From contig CM055113.1 in NCBI GenBank assembly GCA_029204225.1, forward strand, positions 19,067,746-19,131,745: DNA of 64,000 bases. The letters run 5' to 3'. Under the pieces are notes generated by a model that was not told the origin of the DNA, searched no databases, and was given only the letters and a program-made list of their open reading frames with translations. This DNA is from Diphasiastrum complanatum (lineage: Eukaryota; Streptophyta; Lycopodiopsida; Lycopodiales; Lycopodiaceae). The translations under genes and the position numbers were made by a program. Of the stretch, positions 23,198 to 34,474 are shown piece by piece. Position 1 is the stretch's first letter, and every line of letters begins with the position of its first letter.

Positions 23198-26100
23198 GTG
23201 AGATAGTACGATGTATTTCAACTCATTGTAATATTAATCATATTGCTCATAGATGCGATTACACTTTGCTAATTGACTAGTTGACATCAAACAAGAAGTC
23301 GACGAATGTGAGTACACAATTTGTGGTCATCATTTTGACAGTGCTGGGAGATATGCCAACTCATTACCTTTGATGTCCTTGGCCGTAAATGAGAATTGTC
23401 AGCCACCGTGTGAGGACTCGTAGGGGTGTTGGACTAGATAGGCGTTGATTTCATCCTCCATTGTTTTCGGTTTGCAGAAGGCTCATCTAGTAGAGATGGA
23501 TTGAGAGCCTTGAGATGTTGAAGCTTGGTGTTCCTCTTGGCCTTGGCTCTGATCTGTCACTTGACTGGTGTCCAAGAGGCCCTGGTCTTGTACACTAGCC
23601 TGGGCTGCATCTGAGCTTTGATCTTGAAATTTGAGCCCCACTGTGGTTGGTGTATGGAACGATGGTGGAGAGTATGTCAGAACGTTTAAAATCTCAAACC
23701 TTTTGTTCAAGGAGTGTGCAGACGAGGTTGCAGAGAAGGGGTCTTGTGGCGATTTGGTCGCGCGTTGGGTTTTATTGCAAGGGACAATTCGTTACTAATG
23801 AAGGAGTGCCAATCATAGGTCACAACGAGGGGTTAGGGAATTCACTGTGGGATTCCACAATTTGGCTGAGGAGGACGGATTTAATGCGATCATTTCGCAA
23901 ACTCGATACGCCTAAGAAGTTGCTCAATAGGTGGGCAGTGGCTTGGATGTTGGGGTTATTGATAGCCTCTATCAAATAACCATTGTTAGTTTTAGAACGG
24001 ATTTAGGAGCAGGGGAAGTCAGATGGGGTTTGATGAGGATTGGGGCACAGTGGTGAGTTGGCTTGGGTCTATCACCAGAAACAATTTCGATGGCAACCAA
24101 AGAGTGAACGTTAACCCATTATACTCGATATCTATTTAAAAATCTGACTTATTCCTTATTTCAATGGTATTATTGGATGCCTTATTTAAACATCTGTTGA
24201 TGACCATACTTATATCTTTTTTACTACAACAATATACTTAAGATCACATGATTGATAATTAATAATCCCTTTTGGAAACGATATCATTTATCTTACAATT
24301 AAAACTCTACATTTTTTATTGAGTGAGCCACAACATAACTTAAATTTATGGTGCCATTGTTGAGGATGAGATAGTGATTATGTAGTAGTTCATTGGAACT
24401 TGAGTGATGTACTATTTCAAACCATTATCATCTTATGGAAAGTGCAAAGAATCTAGTGTGAAGCTATTGACATTTTGTGAGTTTCTAAAAAGTGAAATTC
24501 ATTATCATGTCAGAATGGATTAGCAAAGGATGTCAAAAACAAGCTTGTGCTTCAAATATTTTTGGGATAAATAAGCTAATACAAAAGGTTTATATGAAAT
24601 TCTATAACTTTAACTATACCTTCTAAATTATTTACTTCACTCAAAAGGCTTGTGCAAATGGACTCTTGAACATTTATGGAGATATGATAATCTTATTGCA
24701 TTGCTTCCAATCATTTAACTATCATTTATGTGGATTCTTGATTCCACTCTGAATAAGTAGTAAGACATCAACGAATTTTCAGAAGATAAAAAATAATTGT
24801 GGTAGAGGAATAAAAAGCAGAACAAGTATCAAACTATCAATAAGTAAATTTTGAATGTCACTATGAGTTCCGACCTTGGATCATTTGAATTTCGATCCTT
24901 TGTCATTTGAATTTCGACCTTCATGAAAGAACTATTTTTCAGGAGGATGGCACGTGATATTGGGTATATACTAGCAGAGAGATCACGTGAGAGAAGGAAG
25001 AAATGTTTTGTGAACTCAAGAAGGAGCCTTCCTTGGAGAGGTTGAGCTCGTGGAGAGCGTGATAGTTGAGAATGCAACATTGGCATTCAAGGTCTCATTA
25101 AGTCGCTATGCTGCTGCGATCCACTCCGCATTTCCCAAATCAATGATGTTGATTGAGTGAAGTAATTGATACTCACTCTACCAATGCTAAAATCATATAT
25201 CTACCAGAGATTTGTCTATATGGGAAGTTCCGATGCTGTTTGATGCAAGTATCAGAGATTATGAAGAGTAGCAACCAAGTACCAACCATGAGCAGTGCTG
25301 TCATTGAGCGCGGGTTTTTCATTCCTCACTACCCTAGCGCCTTGAGAGTCAAAGTGATTGATATCATGCAGGTGGACGTGGAGTCACCACGTAATCGGGC
25401 ACCTTGGCTGGAATCTGATAGACAGCAGGAGGAGCTGAACTACGAGCGCTACAGAGGTCTGAATTGCGTTGATGGCTATAAAAGCTTCGTCTCAGCTTCT
25501 ATTAGTGTTTGAAGGTGCGGTACTAAACTGTAAAACAAACAAAATTATTCTAGTATCAAGACTATTTTGGATAAAGTTTACAGAAGATGGGCTACAAACT
25601 ATATAATGCAATTGATGAGGAATGATGTTGTTTTCATAAAAGTTAGCTTCAATATACAAAATTCAAAAAACAAGTTCTTGGCATTTCAAAAAATGTACTG
25701 GTAGATAAACTAGAGACCCAGCCTGCACACGAATTGTAAGATATTGAGCATTCAGCTCAGCAAATTTAAGTTGAAACTAATCTTAAAGAGAAGCCAATTA
25801 TTGACAAGAGTATGAAGACCACCCTTAAGATTCTCTGATTGTGCATTTTTCAATAGTTCAAGATGAATTCCATATAATTCAAGAAGCTATGGCTAGTCGA
25901 AAACCAATGTTATAGTGAAGAGATGAAAGTTAAGACGAGTTGCCAAGGTCTTGTTTACTCAAAAACAATCAAATCAAATCATATAGTAAGATTGGCTTCA
26001 AATAGGACCTTATTAGCAATTGAAGCTACAAAAAGATTAATTAGTAGTACATCCAATGAATATATACACTACCTTGCATAGTGGCTACCTCACAAAGTAT

Positions 26101-26364
26101 TTATGAAACAATTATAAGTATATGAAAAGACAAAGAAGATAAAGTATGCAAGACGCAAAAATTCTTATATGATCAAAACAATCACCAATATCTTGGTTTC
26201 AAAGGATATATGTGTTCTTTATGGAGAAGGGATTTGAGGCCAATAATGTTGACTCTAATGTTTACTACAAGGGGAAAAAATGCCATTCACAATAATAGCC
26301 TTAAATCTCATAGATGCACTTATATTCAACAATAGTTAGAAATCTCATATAGAGAGTAAAGAAA
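23198..26364. other. No gene confidently recognised
   Basis: Transposon-derived or intergenic sequence. Small open frames exist: 23483-23710 (-), Gln/Ser-rich; 23647-23979 (+), basic; 25153-25512 (+), 119 codons with ordinary composition (YLPEICLYGKFRCCLMQVSE, then HYPSALRVKVIDIMQVDVES). None shows a motif I know. The last is the most protein-like but has no supporting context. Confidence 0.4.
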
Positions 26365-26610
26365 AGCTTGAATCAAAGTTTGAAATAAGAGACTATGGAA
26401 AACCAAATTATTTCCTTGGAACTTAAAATTATAAAAGTTTGAAAGGAGAAGTTACTCTTCCTCAACCAACACAAGTACTTAAAAGGCATTCTAGGCAAAT
26501 AATATATGAACAACTGCAAACCTATGGAACTATTGATGGATCTTGGACTCAAACTATCGAGTGATATGTGTCCTAAAGACTTCATTGAGCAAGCCAAAAT
26601 GCTTTAAAAA
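26365..26610 (+). pseudogene. Ty1/copia reverse transcriptase scrap
   Basis: SKFEIRDYGKPNYFLG matches the copia phrase usually ending DLGE..YFLG, and in another frame NNCKPMELLMDLGLKLSSDM with CPKDFIEQAKM matches the conserved PM....KLS...CP region about 60 residues on. Frameshifts separate them. No LTR or other domain is attached. Confidence 0.75.
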
Positions 26611-26847
26611 AGCATTTATCATGATAAAATTGTATGAAACAGATCATTCCCTTATCAATTATGGAACCAACCGAAAGCAGATTATTAGTAAGGTTTGAAA
26701 TGAGCAATGCATTATAAAATCTCTTGGGGGATCATCCAACTTAGTGTAACAAAGTAAGGCAATTAAATTGACTTAGTGCCAAAGGGGAAAACCTTTCCAC
26801 GATTGCTCGAAGAACAAATAAAACCGAGTGAGCATAAAACAGAGTCC

Positions 26848-26849
<2 letters not shown>

Positions 26850-26914
<65 letters not shown>
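26850..26914. repeat. (GA)n microsatellite / (CT)n tail
   Basis: About 32 GA units. On the - strand this is a (CT)n run immediately after AATAAAGCTTT, i.e. directly at the 3' end of the LINE-like element annotated next to it. Confidence 0.97.
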
Positions 26915-26919
<5 letters not shown>

Positions 26920-27134
26920 TTTATTAACGTCTTTTCCATGCCAAAAGGCGTATAAGACGAAAAGGAGTACAACATAGGAAATGGAACTCGGACGGAACAA
27001 TGCCGTCAACAGAAAACTAAAGTAAAACTGTCGTAAACACTGTTAACTGGGAAATACTATTTAAATCCTATGAGGAGGCAGCATAGTTTAGGAAACATGG
27101 TATTATGAACATTTACAGATCAACTGAACCCTCC

Positions 27135-28138
27135 TCATTTCTCTAACTTTACTTCTACCTCTACACGAGCTTTCTTCCGTTCTTCCACCTGTACGTAGGT
27201 TAGGTCTTCATCCATGAAAATCTGAGTACCCTTTAATGTGGCTCGCTGATGGAGTGCCTCTCGCCTATGTGTTGCTGATGAGAAGCGGATTACTAGGGTT
27301 TCCGCATCCTTTTTGGTACGCCAGGCCTTGTCCAAGCCGGTATCATGAAGGTGGAGCATATCCGTTAAAAATTTCTTAGCTTCGTTGATAGCATCTTGCG
27401 TGTCCGGAAGTCCTCGTACACAAACATTTAGGGCTTTTTGTTCCCGTAATCGAGATTCGTTGAAAGTAGCTGATATGAGTGAAACGGGAGCTATGTTACC
27501 TTTGAGAACATTGGCCCATGTTTTCGTGTGCGTTGGGGCTGATCCTGGGTGTCCTCTTCGACATCCTGGATGGATGCAATGGTGGCAGTTTGGATGTCGA
27601 CTTCCTTTCGAATATCTGCCAGAAATTTGTCTATGCTCTGGATATGGGGTACCTCGGTGGAGTCACGGTATTGAATAATGTTGGTGATCTGTTGCTCCTG
27701 TGTAACGATTTTCGCTTGTAGTTTCGCAATGTGTTCCTCAAGTCGAGCCACTATTCTTAAAAGAAAATGTATTTCTTGAAAAAATGTCAAGCCGTTTTCC
27801 CATCCTGGAGTCCCTGGAACAGGTGTCTGGGTTGTTAGAGATGCCTAAGCATTGGGGTGGGGAGTGAGGGAAAAGGGATCTACTTGTTCCAGTGCAGGTA
27901 CGGTAGCAGGCGGTGTAGCAGGGGGAACAGCAGGTGCAGGAACGGGGTCAATAGCAGAGGGTGTAGCTGAAACAGTAGGATCAACGATGGAGGCAGGGTG
28001 CGGAACAGTAGGATCAGCGGTGGAGGCAGGGTGCGGAACAGTAGGATCAGCGATGGAGGCAGGGCGTGGATCTGCTATGGCAGCAGGGCGCACTGGAGGA
28101 TGGGGGGAGTTACCTCCCCCTCGCTTGCGTGGAGCCAT
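27135..28138 (-). pseudogene. LINE ORF1-like RNA-binding protein, broken
   Basis: Starts MAPRKRGGGNS (ATG at 28138). Residues ~20-95 are Pro/Ala-rich with an 11-residue tandem repeat (ADPTVPHPAS plus one). After an in-frame TAG (27847-27845) come an amphipathic, probably coiled-coil stretch (RIVARLEEHIAKLQAKIVTQ) and, after a frameshift near 27480, a fold reminiscent of LINE-1-type ORF1 RRM/CTD: LREQKALNVCVRGLPDTQDA, ETLVIRFSSATHRREAL, LKGTQIFMDEDLTYVQVEER. ORF1 proteins coat LINE RNA. The assignment rests on these motif resemblances; a gag-like protein of another retroelement is the alternative. Confidence 0.5.
27971..28069 (-). repeat. 33-bp minisatellite, three units
   Basis: Three adjacent 33-bp units (27971-28003, 28004-28036, 28037-28069), each starting AACAGTAGGATCA on the + strand, encode the Pro/Ala repeat of the ORF1-like protein on the - strand. 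The unit keeps the reading frame. Confidence 0.93.
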
Positions 28139-28300
28139 GTGGAGATGGAGCGCTCCACGATCAGCCCGCAATCAGCCTCAGCCAGCGATCGCAGCACCAA
28201 TGATAGCAGCCACAGGCAGCAGCAGTTAGCAGCGCGCGCCATCGCCCAGTGTGACCAGCACCCATGGCGTCCATCGCGCCAGAGAGACAGAGAGAGAGAG

Positions 28301-29769
28301 AGAGAGACTTTGGACCCACCAGCTTCACCTAAACAACTTAAACCAACTTACATGGGAGGGAGCCCGTTAGTATATTAACATGAGGGCCCTCTATAAAGAA
28401 GTAAACGTAAGTTGTTACAAGAAGGTACTTAACATGAATACTCTTCTAGTGATATGTATTGAGTCATTTTCCAAGGCATTTATCTTTCTTCATAGTGATT
28501 CATGTTGAACCTCATCAATTCAACCAAAAAGGGGTCTCAAAAATTTTGAGATTGCCCACTCGTACCTTCTCATTTATCTTGGCTTTTGATATCCTCTCAC
28601 TTTCCCTTGCACGTTGGGTACAGATGTAGTTCAACAATAGAACAAGGACCACTATACCTAGGTACAGCAGAGATTTATTAAGATTTAGCAATGATTTTTG
28701 CATTTCCTAACATTTGCTTGAATTCCCTTATAATCATATTGTGTCATTTCATCACTATATAATTGCATAATTATTCTGGTAAGCGTTACTATTCAAAACT
28801 AGACAAAAAATAGATGTGAAACATGCAATTTCTTTCTCTTTGGATGTCAAACATAAATGATGGACATACCTTTGGCCCATAAGACGATACAGTTTTACTG
28901 TTGTAATGATTTTGAAGTGAAAATGACATGACTAAGAAAATCCTTACTTTCCCATAGCTTGGCTACCTAGATTACAAATGGTACTGTCAATTTGTTGCAA
29001 AAATTGTGAGTAATTATAAATTAGGTTGGGAACTAGATCTTCGTGTTTTTTGTCCTCCTTGCAAGTAAATCTCACTTTCTAACAAACCTCAATCAGGCAA
29101 GGAAGAAAACCACCTGAGAAGTGCTGGTCTCATGAAGGATTTTGTGGCTACAGAATGACAAAACTTTACGATTTTTGGCCAATTTACAATCGCAAACCGT
29201 CATTATGAAAGTGCCAAGATGTATGCCATACCACTTGTGTACAATTATTTCGCCCCATGAAATATAGGTCTCAAAATTTCTATCAGACTGCAATCTCAAC
29301 TTAACACCCTTTTGAAGAGGGTAATTAATAATGACCATCAGAACCATCATCCATATAAAGCACTTTGGCTGTATACCAGCTATTTATTTTCAGCCATGAA
29401 TGACTGAACAGCAAAACCTTTTGTAAGAAGAAAATTTGGCATGGCCTTCTTGTGAACACTTTTGCAGTTCAAAGCTCTTATAGGTTCTAGCTTTTCTTTG
29501 CTTCTGAGCATTTTATACAATTACATGTGCTTTCTATGTCCATGTCTTGAAAAAATAGTTTAGCCAGGTACTGATTTCTAACTATAGTTTTTCTAAGCTG
29601 ATCAGCAGTTACACCAGCGTAGTGCTAGATAGGAGAGCACTTCTGCATCAAACAGAAAATATTACACTATTTACCAGTAGATATTGCCCTCAGCCACACT
29701 TACATATGACAATGGCATCTCTTGCCATCTACTCATGTATGCACAAACAAAAGAAAAAGGATGATAAGA
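28301..29769. other. Probable 3' flank of the F-box-like gene
   Basis: No coding signature. The part nearest 29769 is likely the 3' untranslated region of the - strand gene ending at 29770. Small open frames (28515-28703, 29093-29350 on the - strand) have no support. Confidence 0.4.
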
Positions 29770-31056
29770 CTATATAGTGGACCTCCCAAACCAAGATGTC
29801 AAAAATTTGGAGCTTAAAGCAAAGCGCAGGTCTGTGACAGCAAACACAGGCTTCTCATCACTGCTCCTACTGTACAAATCCATGAAGGGTATGCAGAGCT
29901 TTAGTGAGACACTTATCCCTTGCTTCTCGTTGTATATAGCTGCATGGATCCTCTCTCCATCTATTCCTGGTGGCCCATACTGTTTCACCATTGCCCCTGT
30001 TGCATTAGTTCCATTGAAAAAAATGAAAGCATAAGTCACAATGAAGAGCTGTGATCAGAGATTGTACCTCAATGGTTGCCATGGTTGCACGTTCACTGCA
30101 AATGGCACGAGTGCACTGCCAAGCAATTTCTGAGTTCTCATCCCACAAGGTGAAGTCGATCATGAATATGCCCCTCAGTTCCCCAGAAAAGGCCTCCGTA
30201 CGCCATGAGGAGCTAAGCACTCCAGGAATGATTTCATGCTAGAAGAGGAACACCATCTTAAAACCTTACACATTTGTTCCTATACCCTTGAAAAGTTACG
30301 ACGTACCATATGATTGCATCAAGGCTAGTAATATGAAGGTCTTTAAAGACCATTGCCTATAGCTTGTTCCTCAATATTCAAGACATAAATTATTCAGAGA
30401 GCAAACTGTCAGTAGGTTAAGCTCTGGTCACTTTGTAGCTGTATATTGTCCCTCTCCAGCACCAACAATGCTAGTGTAAGGAAAAAGAGCAGTACCGTGG
30501 AGATGAGAGGAAAAACTGCCTGTTCACCTGACACTGACTCCTGAAGATTCCAAACTACCTGGAACAATGTGAATCATCAGAAAAGCATGTTATCTTGACT
30601 GGCACCATTCCTTTTCTGTATCACATTCTGTAACAATGTGTACTCTGACGAACATGATTTCTGTTGCGATTTTGTTTAATCAACTGAGAATATAGACACA
30701 TTTTTGTTGAGAAATATTTCCAGTATTTTGTAAAAGGCACTGTTGAGACCTGATGAAAATCTTTGCTCCAAAAAAGTTTTCGAAACGTATGAAGCTGAAT
30801 GCTCACATGCCAGCCATGCAACCCTGAAGAAATAAATAGGATGGTTCTAAGAGTAGAATCATATGAAATGAAAAGTTTGCGCTCTTAAAACTTACAACCA
30901 CCACCATGGACCCTGAATTGCAAATGAGGGTTAAATAGAAATGGGCAATATACAAAAGCCATAAAAAAAGGTAGCTCTGTCCGCCCCCCTTGGAAGTTTT
31001 TTAGCAGTCATCTTGAATATACAAAAAGATGAATTACCCTGGACAACCATTGATGT
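29770..31056 (-). CDS. F-box-like protein, 3' exon block (exons 8-13)
   Basis: Exons on the - strand: 31056-31038 (19 nt), 30912-30896 (17 nt, donor GTAAGT), 30823-30750, 30558-30496, 30238-30068 and 29979-29770 (stop TAG). All join in phase using GT and AG sites. They encode, among others, VHGGGWLHGWHVSIQLHTFR, KLFWSKDFHQ, VVWNLQESVSGEQAVFPLIS, SSWRTEAFSGELRGIFMIDF, WQCTRAICSERATMATIE and YGPPGIDGERIHAAIYNEKQ, ending FGRSTI. Composition is that of a globular protein with many Trp. I do not recognise the domain. Phase and orientation connect it to the block at 48072-51512. The two micro-exons are the least certain part; the 30823-29770 exons are well supported as coding by continuous phase. 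Confidence 0.6.
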
Positions 31057-31344
31057 CTAGAATTATTCAAGCTTATTCCATAATTTTCCTAAAAGAGTAC
31101 CACTTATATGGTAATGAGCATATTATACTACTTATCTGGTCACAGAAGCATCTCTAGTCGTTAAAAGACGAAAAAACCTGTACAATTCAGAGGTGAATGC
31201 TTCAAGTATAGCGGAAACAGAAATCCTGCAAGAAATATGAGGCTAGCGAACCTTGTCAATATAAGTACTTAGCTTGGGACTAGAATATCACTGATACTTA
31301 TAGAAAACTGATTGACTCTGGCCTGTAAAAATTGGAAGTATCTG

Positions 31345-32450
31345 CAAACGGCATGTACCAAATGAAGGTAACCATGCCAAACTATCTGAAGTGGCCAAGC
31401 AGCTTGTAGCGACCAAGCATCTCGTATATCAATTAGTACTGGAGCAAAATATGTGCATATGCCCCAATATAACTACAAGGACAAAAAATGTCCAAGCGAT
31501 CCAAAGAAACCAGGCATGGTGGTAATCAGCGATTCAAGAAACCAAATAAAGAATAGTAGGCAAGAACTGCAACACCAATTTATCCATAACAAGGAAAGAT
31601 AGCAGTAGAAGACCGGCACCAACCAGGAGGATCATAAGAAGCACAACAACAACTGTGCAATATCACTGGACAACAAACTATCCATAAGGCCCAAAAGTGT
31701 ATATCATCAGCATTGACTGGAGCAAACCTATCCATGAAAGCAAAAGTATAGCATAGAATACATCGACACTGATATATAAGAGTCTCAACGAGATTAGCAG
31801 CAACAATCATCTGAAAGGCATCCTCTAACAATAGATGCAAAAGCATTGAATGAACTATAGAAGCATCAATAGGTCTAGTAAATATCGCAATCAGAGAGGT
31901 CGAAAGTAGAGCTAGAGAGGACGCAATCTGATCGTAAAAAATTGGAGAACCATCTAGCATATGTCAAACTTGTATTTCACCCTCACAATATGGGTGAACA
32001 TGTAGCAAAAGGAGAGCATCATGATAACCATCAACTGAAATAGCAGTAATAAGCTATGGCAGATCATCAAGAAAGAAACATATGTGAATGCACATGAGGT
32101 CTAAGTAAATCAACGGTCTGCTAGTGGCAACTGAACCAAGTGGCACAAGGGAAGTAGTAGCACCAATGGTACCATGAAGAATATCAGCATCCTGTTGCTG
32201 CACCAAATGACAGTCATCATGCCAAACTATATGAAGTGGCCATGCAATTCATAGCAACCAAGCATGCCTCACATATCTAGCACCATCAAGAGAACATGTC
32301 ATAAATGCATTCCAAGCTTGTCCGATAGACCAGGAATGCCAAGTAGTATTGACATGAATTTGTGGATATGTAGGTATGTGGCAATGCCAAGCATCAGAAG
32401 ACCAGTACCAAATACGATGATCATAAGCAACACAATTGCCAAGTTGTGTC
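31345..32450. repeat. Diverged direct duplication ~0.8 kb apart
   Basis: About 31345-31660 and 32190-32450 share CACCAAATGA/TACCAAATGA, CATGCCAAACTAT, TGAAGTGGCCA, AGC.ACCAAGCAT, AGAAGACC and GATCATAAG in the same order. Both are non-coding and lie inside the giant intron. The longest open frame there (31580-31960, -) reads through the repeat and is Cys/Ser-rich with no motif. Confidence 0.6.
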
Positions 32451-32723
32451 TCATGCCTTAAAAGGGGAGAAACATCTTTTGAGGGTCCTCTCATTACCTA
32501 TACACAAATAAAAAATGGACTTCCATATTTGTGCTTGTGTGATGTGAACAATTGATTCTAGTTTTGATTCTAACTTTTATAATAATCAAATAACTACATC
32601 AGTAATGATCCACAAGCAACTTCACCTATTTTTGCATCTTCCATAGCACATGCATCTACATTAGATCAAAGATGTGACCCAGCAAGTGAGCTGGAAAATT
32701 CAATCTGAACTAAGTATAAACAT

Positions 32724-33490
32724 ATGCTAATTAGTGACTGGCCAGAGGGATTGCCACCTAGAAGGAATGAAGAGCATTGTATTGAGGTCCTTCCAAGGGA
32801 AATTCTGGTATGTAGGCCTCCTTATAGGATGAGCTTGAAAGAGGAGGAAGCCAAAACGATGGAAGAGTATCTCAATCTAGGGTATATTTGTCCTAGTTAT
32901 TCAGCTTTCACCTCTCGTATCTTACTTCTTAAGAAAACGATGGTAATTTCCAAATGTGCATTGCGTACAGGAGGGGATTGAATAAAATCACTATAAAGCA
33001 CAGATATTTGATGTCTAGGATTGATGATATATTGAATGTGTTGCAAGGTGCAACCATTTTCAATAAGATAGATCTCAAAATTGGGTATCATCAAATATAG
33101 ATTCAAGACGAAGACATCCAAAACATGGCCTTTCGGATTTTTGGGCATTATGAATCTTTGGTGATGTCATTTGGGTATATCAACGATGCCCCAACTACAT
33201 TCATGATGCTCATCATCAACATCTTGGGTGACTATACGGGTAAGTTTGCCGTCAATCTTATTGACGATATACTAGTTCATAGTAAGGTGCTAGTGGAGCA
33301 TGAGATTCATCTCCAGACCATATTTGGCAAGTTACAAGCTCCTACCTTATATGCCAATGCTCAGAAGACCGAGTTGTGGAAGACTCGAGTCGAATACTTG
33401 GATCACATAGTGATAGTTGAGGGTATTTTGATTGACCCAACCAAGGTGGTTACCATTGAGAAGTGGTCAAGGCTTGCCAATATAAGCTAG
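32724..33490 (+). pseudogene. Ty3/gypsy chromovirus-type RT fragment (left)
   Basis: Reads WPEGLPPRRNEEHCIEVLP, YRMSLKEEEAKTMEEYL, then in shifted frames RGLNKITIKHRYLMSRIDD, KIDLKIGYHQ, and again in one frame FGHYESLVMSFGYINDAPTT, FAVNLIDDILVHSK and DPTKVVTIEKW. The catalytic FLDD has become LIDD, and several conserved residues are altered. The fragment is cut off at 33490-33496 by the end of the copia LTR. Other gypsy domains are absent here. Confidence 0.85.
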
Positions 33491-33496
33491 TTACAA

Positions 33497-34461
33497 TGTA
33501 GGAAAGATAGCAATTATTCTTCCACAGAGAACACGATGTAAGTTCGAATAAATCAAACTAATATCAGTGTCTTCAATCACGATTTTATCTGGCCTATGTA
33601 CTAATAGAACAATATTTATTCTGATTGAATATGTGTGCGAAAATTGTATGTGGAAGTAAGATACTTATATGTGGAAGTATGAGACAAACCATTAGACAAT
33701 AAGAAACTATTGATCAAAGACGAATTTTTATAACTCTGAATCTGATTCATCAATATACATCTCTTGTTGTCTTATCTTGTTGTTGTATCTCTGAATGAGT
33801 TAGTTTCAACGAGTAGTGTATATGTATTTATATTGCTACAAGACAGGTCTTTTGGGCTTTTAATACTGTTACAGTAGAAATCTAACCGTTTACAATGGTT
33901 GATATTCAAATAGACACTCTGTTTCCAAGGTTGAATAAATTCTGTTCGCGAATATTTCGCGACAGTCTGTCTCTTCGTTTCAGCTTCGTGTTTCGCGAAT
34001 TGTTCATGACACTTGTCTCTTCGCGACATTTTCGTCATTCGTGAATCGTTCGCGACAGATGACAATTCTCGAGCTTGAAAGGAAGCTAGAATATTTCGCA
34101 AACTGATTGAGATAGTTTCGCGACAAGTGAGCTTGAAGAACAGTCTAGAAGATTTTGCGAATTGTTCGCGACAATTTCGCGACATCTAAGGCTTGAACAA
34201 GAAACAGAAAAATTTTGCGACAAGATTTTGTTCGCGAATCTTTCGAGCTTCAACAAGAAAGCCACGAGCTTCCACAAGACATTGTTTTGCAAATATTTCG
34301 AGTTGACTGCAAGACGAATTTCGCGAATCCTTTGCGAACTTTTTCGAATTGGTCACGAATAGAAATGTTTCGAGTTCGCGTCCGTTTCTTTCTCATCCTT
34401 TGTCAAGTAAACTGCGTGCTTTGTTGGTAGAATCAAAATCTGTCTGATCAATTGTTCTACA
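33497..34461 (-). mobile_element. Copia element 3' LTR (965 bp)
   Basis: On the - strand it begins TGTAGAACAATTG (34461) directly after a purine-rich tract (TTTGAGAGGGCG) and ends CTTTCCTACA (33497), giving the inverted terminal bases TGTAG/CTACA. The middle (about 33940-34380) is crowded with TTCGCGA motifs. It abuts gypsy sequence on its far side. No 5' LTR is left at the other end of the element. Confidence 0.82.
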
Positions 34462-34474
34462 ACGCCCTCTCAAA

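Larger units (their letters stand above)
26850..28300 (-). mobile_element. ORF1-only LINE-like element with (CT)n tail
   Basis: On the - strand: GC-rich 5' region, one ORF1-like frame (28138-27135), a ~200-bp 3' untranslated part with GTTAATAAAGCTTT, then (CT)n. No endonuclease or reverse transcriptase follows ORF1. The arrangement resembles a non-autonomous LINE derivative or a retroposed transcript. Target-site duplications were not found, so boundaries are approximate. Confidence 0.45.

Noticed and set aside
27852-28378. + strand Gly/Ala-rich frames over the LINE-like ORF1
   Set aside because: They are complements of the GC-rich Pro/Ala repeat on the - strand, where the coding pattern and motifs lie.
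29980-30067. Reading exon 12 directly into the frame upstream of 29979 (TYAFIFFNGTNATG)
   Set aside because: The frames do not join, and an AAACAG acceptor at 29980 gives an in-phase splice without it.
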